A program made the position numbers and the translations under genes. A model generated the notes under the pieces. The model was not told where the DNA came from. It saw nothing but the letters and a program-made list of their open reading frames with translations, and ran no database searches. Positions 58,418 through 64,000 of a stretch of DNA of 64,000 nt are shown here, piece after piece. Origin of the DNA: Adiantum capillus-veneris (taxonomy: Eukaryota; Streptophyta; Polypodiopsida; Polypodiales; Pteridaceae); assembly GCA_014529385.2 (NCBI GenBank), contig CM043969.1:34238446-34302445 (forward strand). Reading direction: 5' to 3'. Within the stretch, counting starts at the first letter, position 1. Every line of letters begins with the position of its first letter.

Positions 58418-59009
58418 TAAAGCCAACCATGAAGCTCCCAAGAAGGCACACCTGACTCAACCTCTGATTTTGCCAAAATTTCAGTAGCATAACAGCATAA
58501 ATGGCTCAAAATACCAAAAAACCAGCCATCATAACTTGGGAAAATTTCGACAGAGTTTCCCCAGAAGTAGAGCAGTAGGAACCCAAAATATAGACTGTCT
58601 ATGTATGCATAAACTGTCAACAATAGAACCCGAGCATCAAGTAGGACTCACTAGTACATAGCCTATGGCGAGGTCACGAAAAGGGTGCTCCAGCTACCTG
58701 TATCACCGAAAGGATCTCCACATTTGAGAATCCCCCAGCTCAATAAAAACCTCACGCTATCGACCCTCACACGAAAGCTAATGCAAATCGCGTATAGTCA
58801 AGTCTCAGAAATGACTATCTTCCAGACCAAGTCTCAGAAATGGCTGGGACTGCCAAATAAAACCATATATGGCTCCACAAAGGCGTACAATGGCAGTTTC
58901 CACAAGTAACGTACAATCCAACAGACAATGCGCTCAAATAGGCGCCAAGTGATGCATTCCCACAACAACTGCAAGTGACATCACTGCTAGTATATCACTG
59001 TACTCCAGC

Positions 59010-59095
59010 TACCTGTACCTGTGTGAATCACCTGTACTTGTACTTGTACCTGTACCTGTACCTGTAACCGTAACCTGTAACCTGTAACCTGTAAC
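59010..59095. repeat. TACCTG / GTAACC microsatellite
   Basis: CCTGTACTTGTACTTGTACC and CTGTAACCTGTAACC repeats lie in the leader of the young element, between its primer site and the small ORF. Confidence 0.85.
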
Positions 59096-59143
59096 CCCGA
59101 ATCTCGAAGCTTGAAGCTCGAAGCAGAAGGTACTCGAAGAAGA

Positions 59144-59161
59144 TCCTCAGTGGGGGCACCA
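59144..59161 (-). other. Primer-binding site region of the young LTR element
   Basis: The minus strand reads TGGTGCCCCCACTGAGG six bases after the 5' LTR end (CTCACA). TGG fits a tRNA CCA end. The tRNA is not identified. Confidence 0.65.
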
Positions 59162-59167
59162 AAAGAA

Positions 59168-60298
59168 TGTGAGCGGGATGAAAACACACACAGCGCCTCT
59201 ATAACAACCCAACACACACTCTTGGGAAGATACACACACACACTATGGGGCACCACTCGGCTTAGACAACACACCTGGCCGAGACAGGGAACACACCTCT
59301 GGAGTGAGAGGAGAGAGACTATCCACTTGCCCACTCCACACAGAGACACACACACACAAACTCAGCTCAAAAGAGGAGAACTTCTGATGTTTAGATACAA
59401 ATGAGCTTGGGCCAACACCAATGGGGCAAACAGCTCACACAATATGGGTAAAAGATACCAGATACAATCACAAATTGGAGAAGAAGCTTCACTCACCGGA
59501 GAAGATTACACAGAAAAACAGCAGAAAAAGAGGGAGGAATTTGGCAAAATGGACAGCGCCATCGCGTCCGGAACGGCCCAAAACCCCAGTCTACAATGTC
59601 AAAGTGCTCAAATCCGACCTCGGATGAGCAGTTTACGGCCAAAACAGGCTCCAAAAACCCAAAAAAACACACCTGCGGCTGTTCCTCCTCTCTTCTCCAC
59701 GTTTTTTCTGGTCTTCTCTCAGTTTTTTCAGTTCCCACACTTAGCTTTATTAGTTGGGCACCCTTGGCCTTTTAGATGACCTCAAACGGACCCCGAACAG
59801 GCCAAAAACTGACCTCGCAGTGCATAGTTGTCACCCTGTTGCATCCATACGCACACCTGGCAATCATTTCTTTTCAATAATGCGTCTCGCAACCACGTGA
59901 AGTGGCCCCAAAAAAAAGTCCTCATGATGACCTTTCTGCATAATGCTCACAAGCAAACACCCACGTTGTGTCCGTCCTCATCTGCGTGCAAATATTGACC
60001 TCGTTCGCCCTCCTGACGCCACTAGATGCCATCTGACGCACCTGCTGACCTCACGTCGTCGGCCCGCGGATAGCTTCCTCGAGAAGTTTTACGCGCTACC
60101 AACTCCTCCTTATTGTAGAAAAAACATACTGGTACTGGTGATAATGAAAATCGATGCACTATGTACATGCTGTCCTACCTGTACACATGTGGGCCCCACG
60201 TAACCACCTGGCTCTGGAAAATGGGCAATCCTTCATTCGATGCACCATGCATGGGTATGTACATATGCGCAATCCCTTGCTCCAAAAAACTCCTGACA
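59168..60298 (-). repeat. 5' LTR of the young LTR element
   Basis: 1131 bp, the same length as 54657-55787 and nearly identical to it. Followed by ACGG, the right target duplication. Confidence 0.92.
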
Positions 60299-60302
60299 AC
60301 GG

Positions 60303-60544
60303 TATCACCGTTGGTAGAGCCAACAGAATGAGCGTCAGAATTTAATATATTAATATCGGTGCTTATTATGTTGAGTATTCCGACGCCTATTCAAAGGCCC
60401 TATTCCGACGCTGGCCATACCGATGGCCATACGGATGCTACGATACCGGCGTCTCTTTCGAGACTCATTTCAACGCTTTTTAGTTTAAAAATTAGCACTA
60501 TTTTGTCAGTACTTGCGCCGACTTCTACGTGACGTCTTGTAGTG
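60303..60544. repeat. Right terminal region of the CACTA element
   Basis: Contains TATTCCGACGCC, TATTCCGACGCTGGCC, ATACCGATGGCC and ATACCGGCGTC, typical short subterminal repeats, and ends GACGTCTTGTAGTG. The terminus is the complement of CACTACAAGACGTC. Confidence 0.8.
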
Positions 60545-61545
60545 AGCTATTGATTAGAAAATGCCATCAAGATAAGAAGTAAAGAAGATCAAGGTTGCAA
60601 ACAGCCACGATGCAATGGGAAATCCAGAGACCAACTCATTTCCAGATGAATCAATAGATATACGTCCTAGTGGAACTCAAAGTCTCAAATCACCTAGAGA
60701 CCAACCTAGAAGAAGAACATGTATGGTAAAAGAACATAGTGGACTATGGTAAAAGAAGAACATAGTGGACTATGGTAAAAGAAGAACATGTATCTTCAGT
60801 AGAGGCACCAATTAGAATAGATATAGTCCTCAATAGTGCAAATGGAGCAAGTGTCGGATGTAATTCTCTATTGGGGATAAAGAAGCAAAATGTAGTATGG
60901 TTGCAGCCAGCATCCAAAGGATCCTTGGGATCACTGCAGGTACATAAGATATCTGAGAAATCATGGGTAAGGCTACAAGTCAAGGAGAAATGGTTTCTAC
61001 TATAAGCATCTAGAAGTATGAAGAGAAGGTATAGTTTCAAGTAAATCATTCAAGATAAATGCTTGCACATATCATTCTTGGACATCAAAGGTTAGACCAA
61101 CACAAAGCATATAGAAAAAATACAATGCTAATACTTTCTTTTCCAAGAGGTAGCAAGCAACAATTCCAAGTACCCTTAATGTTGGATTTAGAGTTGCAAA
61201 AGTCACAAGAATCAAGAAAACATCTTCCATACAAAGGTAAAGCTATAGTGAACCTTGCACTAACTAGCACAAAAGGTGTGACATCATATGCCTCTACATC
61301 AAAGAACCCTCATGGATTAGCTTCTCCAAGAAAGTTAGGCTCTAGAGACTCTAAGTCAATTGTTGACCAAAAAAAAAAAGTCTAGGGAGCCATTGTCTGG
61401 TAAATATCTAGGCGAGAAAGGCAAAGAGCTAGGACAAAGACCCAAAGACCCCCCCCATATACCCAACAAAAATAATATAGAAAGTGCATTAGAGACCCCA
61501 AAGCCCAATGAGAAAGATAGAGATGACCTAGAGAAAAAATAGTGT
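60545..61545 (+). pseudogene. Lys/Ser-rich coding-like remnant, right flank of the CACTA
   Basis: Frames read KIKVANSHDAMGNPETNSFP (near 60590), RTCMVKEH, then VEAPIRIDIVLNSANGASVG and WLQPASKGSLGSLQVHKISE (60790-61005), SSKIVDQKKK-like text to 61385 and NKNNIESALETPKPNEKDRD (61465-61540). A 33-bp micro-duplication near 60720-60790 (GGACTATGGTAAAAGAAGAA) disrupts the frame. Composition and style resemble 32989-33727 on the other side of the CACTA. No family is recognised. Confidence 0.3.
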
Positions 61546-61748
61546 GCTAGTTGTCTATTGCCAAGAAGCACTAGAGTGGCAGGCATATAAACAAACACTC
61601 ATAAATGACAAACATAGCACGAGCAAAAATATGGTGATGCTTGATAACAAAATGATGTAGAGAATGCTTACACAAGCTGACACAATGGAAATAGGCATAA
61701 ATTGGCATTTGTATTATGATATATGAGTGCAAGCCACTTTTATAGATG

Positions 61749-62006
61749 CTCCGGGGGCTCACCTCTTAGACATGTAAGTTACCACGTGAGTTCAAATGAA
61801 TGGGTTTTTTAATTGCCAAAATTTCAAAATTTTAACAAGATTATACTAACAGAAGGGGATTTTTAAGTGATTTTAGATAAAAAAACCGTAAGTTTTTTAA
61901 TTGAAAGGCCTCATTTTATTACCTTAAGCATGTAAGTAAAGGGGTTTTTTTAATACCCTTTGAACGCATGCTATATGAATAGTTTCTTAAAGGTGCATCC
62001 CCTGAG
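61749..62006. mobile_element. MITE of the CAGGGG-end family, copy 6
   Basis: 258 bp. Left end CTCCGGGGGCTCACCTCTTA. Right end reverse-complemented CTCAGGGGATGCACCTTTAA. Flanks TATAGATG (61741-61748) and TACAGATA (62007-62014) agree at 6 of 8 positions. The interior is close to copy 3, with TTAGACATGTAAGTTACCAC, GTGAGTTCAAATGAATGGG and TTTGAACGCATGCTATATGA. No ORF. Confidence 0.75.
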
Positions 62007-62400
62007 TACAGATAATTGCTTTGTTTTTATATCATAATTAGAGCAAGAGAGAGAAAACTTAGCTCAGAGTTACTGCATCAAAAGTCAAAACTTGATGGTG
62101 ATCACAGCTTAGAGGGTTTTCACGACCCTCAAAGGTTGAATTTTACAAAGCTTCAATATTTTAAATAAATTTACAAACTTTCACGAAAGTTGCTACGAGT
62201 GCTATATGGAAGCGAAAGTGTGTGAAGCGTGTAAATAGCTAGAGGTAGAGAATCTTTGCTTTGGTATCCTTGTAGCACCGTCGCTCTCAAGGTTTGATGA
62301 TAGTCGGCTTCGGGTCTACCTTTGTAGTGGCACTTGAAGTCTACAAGCAACAAAAGTAAGACAAAAAGGAGAGCACCTCTCACCTTTTTGTGGTGAGCCA
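62007..62400. other. Intergenic, nothing recognised
   Basis: Short frames only. No motif that I can support. Confidence 0.4.
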
Positions 62401-63053
62401 CTCTCTCCCCCTCCATTTGAATGCAACCTTTTTATCTCTCTCTTTCTCTTTTTTAACTCCCTCTCGGACTCTCTCTCTCTCTCTCTCTCTCCCCCCCCCC
62501 CCCCCCTCTTTTTTTTTATATGCTCAGGTAAAATCCCTCATAGAGGTTTTCTCCCTCTTGCTTACCTTTTCCTATGGGGAGCCCCCCTTAGAGGACTTTA
62601 ATAAATTCACAAGGTTCCTTTTTCAACTCACTTTTGGCTCAGCATAAAAATTTTCTCTTCCTTTCTCTCTCTCTCTCCTTTTGAGTCTGTGTAAAAAGTA
62701 TGTCTCTCTCTCTCTCTCTCTTCAACCCTCGCTCGAGCTATAGAGGCTCACCCCTCCTCTCTCGTTCAACTCACAGGGCAAAGCCTCCTTTCACTTTCTC
62801 TCCTCAATCTCGCTCAGAGAGAAACTCTCTCTCTCTCCTCGTTCACAGCAGACCCTTATTCTCTCTCTCTTGCTTTGGTCCTACAGGGCGGCTCTTTCTC
62901 TCGCATCACTTGGAAACCCACAGAGGCTTTCCCAAGCTAGTACAGAGTTTCTCTTTCTCCCCCTTTCTCATTCTTGCAGAGACTCTCTCTCTCTCTTGGC
63001 TCAATTCTCACCCAAGTTCTCTCTCTCCTTCTCTTGATTTGAAGCAGAGAGAT

Positions 63054-63094
<41 letters not shown>

Positions 63095-63250
63095 AAATTT
63101 GAACACAAGGAAGAAGCCCTTCGAGCTCCCTCTCTCATTATGATGCAGAGAGAATCTCTCTCCCTTTGGATCTTGCAGTTTAGTTTTTCTCTCTCAGCAA
63201 ATGGATATCTCTTTTGTCGGCTCAATGAAGAACACACACACACACACAAC
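62401..63250. repeat. CT-rich degenerate repeat block with microsatellites
   Basis: (CT)n tracts near 62469, 62664, 62702, 62830 and 63056, a 16-base C run near 62491 and (CA)n near 63234 are joined by degenerate phrases such as GCAGAGAGA with CTCTCTCTC and TTCTCTCTCTTG. The Ser/Leu-rich 147-residue frame at 62700-63143 follows from this composition, and I do not call it a gene. Confidence 0.75.
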
Positions 63251-63773
63251 ACACAATACATATAGATGTTCACAAATGAAACCAAACACTCATAGCATGC
63301 TCTTTCTTTGTAGCCACCAACAAAGAGGCGATGGGTGCATCTCCTCTTCTTCTCTTGCATGAGCAGGCACAAGCCCAAAGGCATCTCTTCAATCTAATTT
63401 ATTTAAATCAACTCTTAAAAGGACAACCTTAGACTTTTGCACTTTTAATAACTATTCATAAATGATAGCACAAATGCAAGCATAGACAAATTTTGGTGCA
63501 GCATGTCAAAAACCAACAAGATGGTAATTCTTGCTTGCATCACCCTTTTGCCATGTTATCCATCTACAAATTCTCTGATGCTTTGAGAACTGCAAAATAG
63601 CACATGCCTTCCTTGACCTTAATTAAGCATATCCATTTTAGGTTAAAAAATGGTGTAGATGGTTATCAGATAGACACAAAATAGTGCAACACAGTGGAAA
63701 TGCAATACATATGCAAATAAAAATGCATGCAGTGGTGCAGTTATGCGGGGATATAAACATAGCATTCTCTCCC

Positions 63774-63875
63774 AAAAAAAATGCAGCAATGGCATCTTGG
63801 AGGGAAAACTAGCTTGCTAGTGTAAACCCAAAACTACGGTGAAGATCGGTGCCTTATCCATTGGGCTATAGAATC
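63774..63875 (-). ncRNA. tRNA-Arg-like remnant or tRNA-derived SINE head
   Basis: The minus strand from 63875 reads GATTCTATAGCCCAATGGAT then AAGGC, which fits the D-arm and A box of plant tRNA-Arg (TRGCCYAATGGATAAGGC). A weak B-box-like GGGTTTACACTAG follows about 35 bases later, and a T8 run at 63781-63774 could terminate Pol III. The anticodon stem does not pair, so it is not a working tRNA. Confidence 0.35.
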
Positions 63876-64000
63876 ACAAGCAAAGGGCAAGGTTCAATAG
63901 TGAGGAAAGTGATATAAAAAAGGTGAATAAGTCTATGAGTCATAGATAAAATAAGGGAATCAAAAGTGGTAGGGTGGGTGGTTTGCAAACTCCTAAGATG
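63876..64000. other. Window end, nothing recognised
   Basis: AT-rich sequence without recognisable features. Confidence 0.4.

Larger units (their letters stand above)
54657..60298 (-). mobile_element. Young gag-protease-only LTR element (TR-GAG-like)
   Basis: 5642 bp with two 1131-bp LTRs that differ at about two positions (near 55437 and 60170), an exact 4-bp duplication ACGG, primer site and polypurine tract. On the minus strand it encodes a small unrecognised ORF, then a single uninterrupted gag-protease frame. RT, RNase H and integrase are absent: the frame stops about 50 bp before the polypurine tract. Such elements depend on pol proteins of a relative. The near-identical LTRs mean it moved very recently, so a matching autonomous partner was probably active in this genome. 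Confidence 0.92.
33755..60544 (+). mobile_element. Composite CACTA (En/Spm) transposon with nested insertions
   Basis: The right end is CTTGTAGTG at 60536-60544 (CACTACAAG on the other strand), the hallmark CACTA terminus. It is preceded by CCGACG, CCGATGGC and CCGGCGTC subterminal motifs that also cluster at 33740-33950 at the proposed left end (CACTGGCGGGCGTC at 33755). Between them lie a TNP2 transposase gene (38722-42065 and 52098-52215) and a Transposase_24-like second ORF (52498-53450). After subtracting the solo LTR, two LTR elements and the MITE, about 8.8 kb of CACTA sequence remains, a usual size. The left boundary and the 3-bp target duplication are not proven: flanks CGT and AGC do not match. 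Confidence 0.7.

Noticed and set aside
62390-63143. 147-residue Ser/Leu/Pro-rich frame in the CT-rich block
   Set aside because: Composition is explained by degenerate CT repeats. No start context, domain or conserved motif was found.

Overview
The window looks like repeat-rich nuclear DNA of a land plant with a large genome. No intact host gene, rRNA operon or organellar gene cluster is visible. The evidence for a plant is: LTR retrotransposons primed by initiator-tRNA-Met-type sites, a CACTA (En/Spm) transposon with a TNP2-type transposase, a pentatricopeptide-repeat (PPR) fragment of the land-plant type, and TTTAGGG-type repeats. A fern or other seed-free plant, or a gymnosperm, would fit. 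That is an inference, and the species cannot be named from the sequence.

Layout. 0.4-1.2 kb: decayed Ty3/gypsy protease-RT remnant. 3.7-6.7 kb: a short-LTR (123 bp) element with primer site and polypurine tract but no recognisable protein. 8.2-9.1 kb: direct repeats, one split by a small transposon. 10.4-15.0 kb: four tandem units of about 1.17 kb, each with a (CT)n block. 16.0-18.1 kb: smaller tandem repeats. 19.9-29.3 kb: a decayed plus-strand gypsy element cut in half inside its RNase H by a nearly complete minus-strand Copia element (22115-27265, target duplication GAGAG).

About 33.75-60.54 kb is best read as one CACTA transposon of roughly 8.8 kb swollen to 26.8 kb by nested insertions. 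Its own parts are a TNP2 transposase gene, a second Transposase_24-like ORF, GGTTAG-like and GGTTAT arrays towards its two ends, and a tandem array of near-perfect palindromes. Inserted into it are a putative 2.07-kb solo LTR carrying a PPR fragment, a full 10.0-kb gypsy element with 2-kb LTRs, a very young 5.6-kb gag-protease-only element (LTRs differ at about 2 of 1131 positions), and a 247-bp MITE. The CACTA right end (TGTAGTG) is clear. The left end is uncertain.

Main points for follow-up. (1) The three LTR insertions in the CACTA all have 4-bp target duplications of the form N-CG-N (TCGT, GCGC, ACGG). (2) A small unrecognised protein family of about 70 residues is encoded just upstream of gag in two different LTR elements, and is tandemly duplicated inside the LTR of one. 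(3) A MITE family of about 170-280 bp has at least five and probably six copies here, one of them with an exact 8-bp duplication and an empty-site paralogue. (4) There is a tandem array of 121-bp palindromes. (5) There is a PPR fragment inside what looks like a solo LTR.
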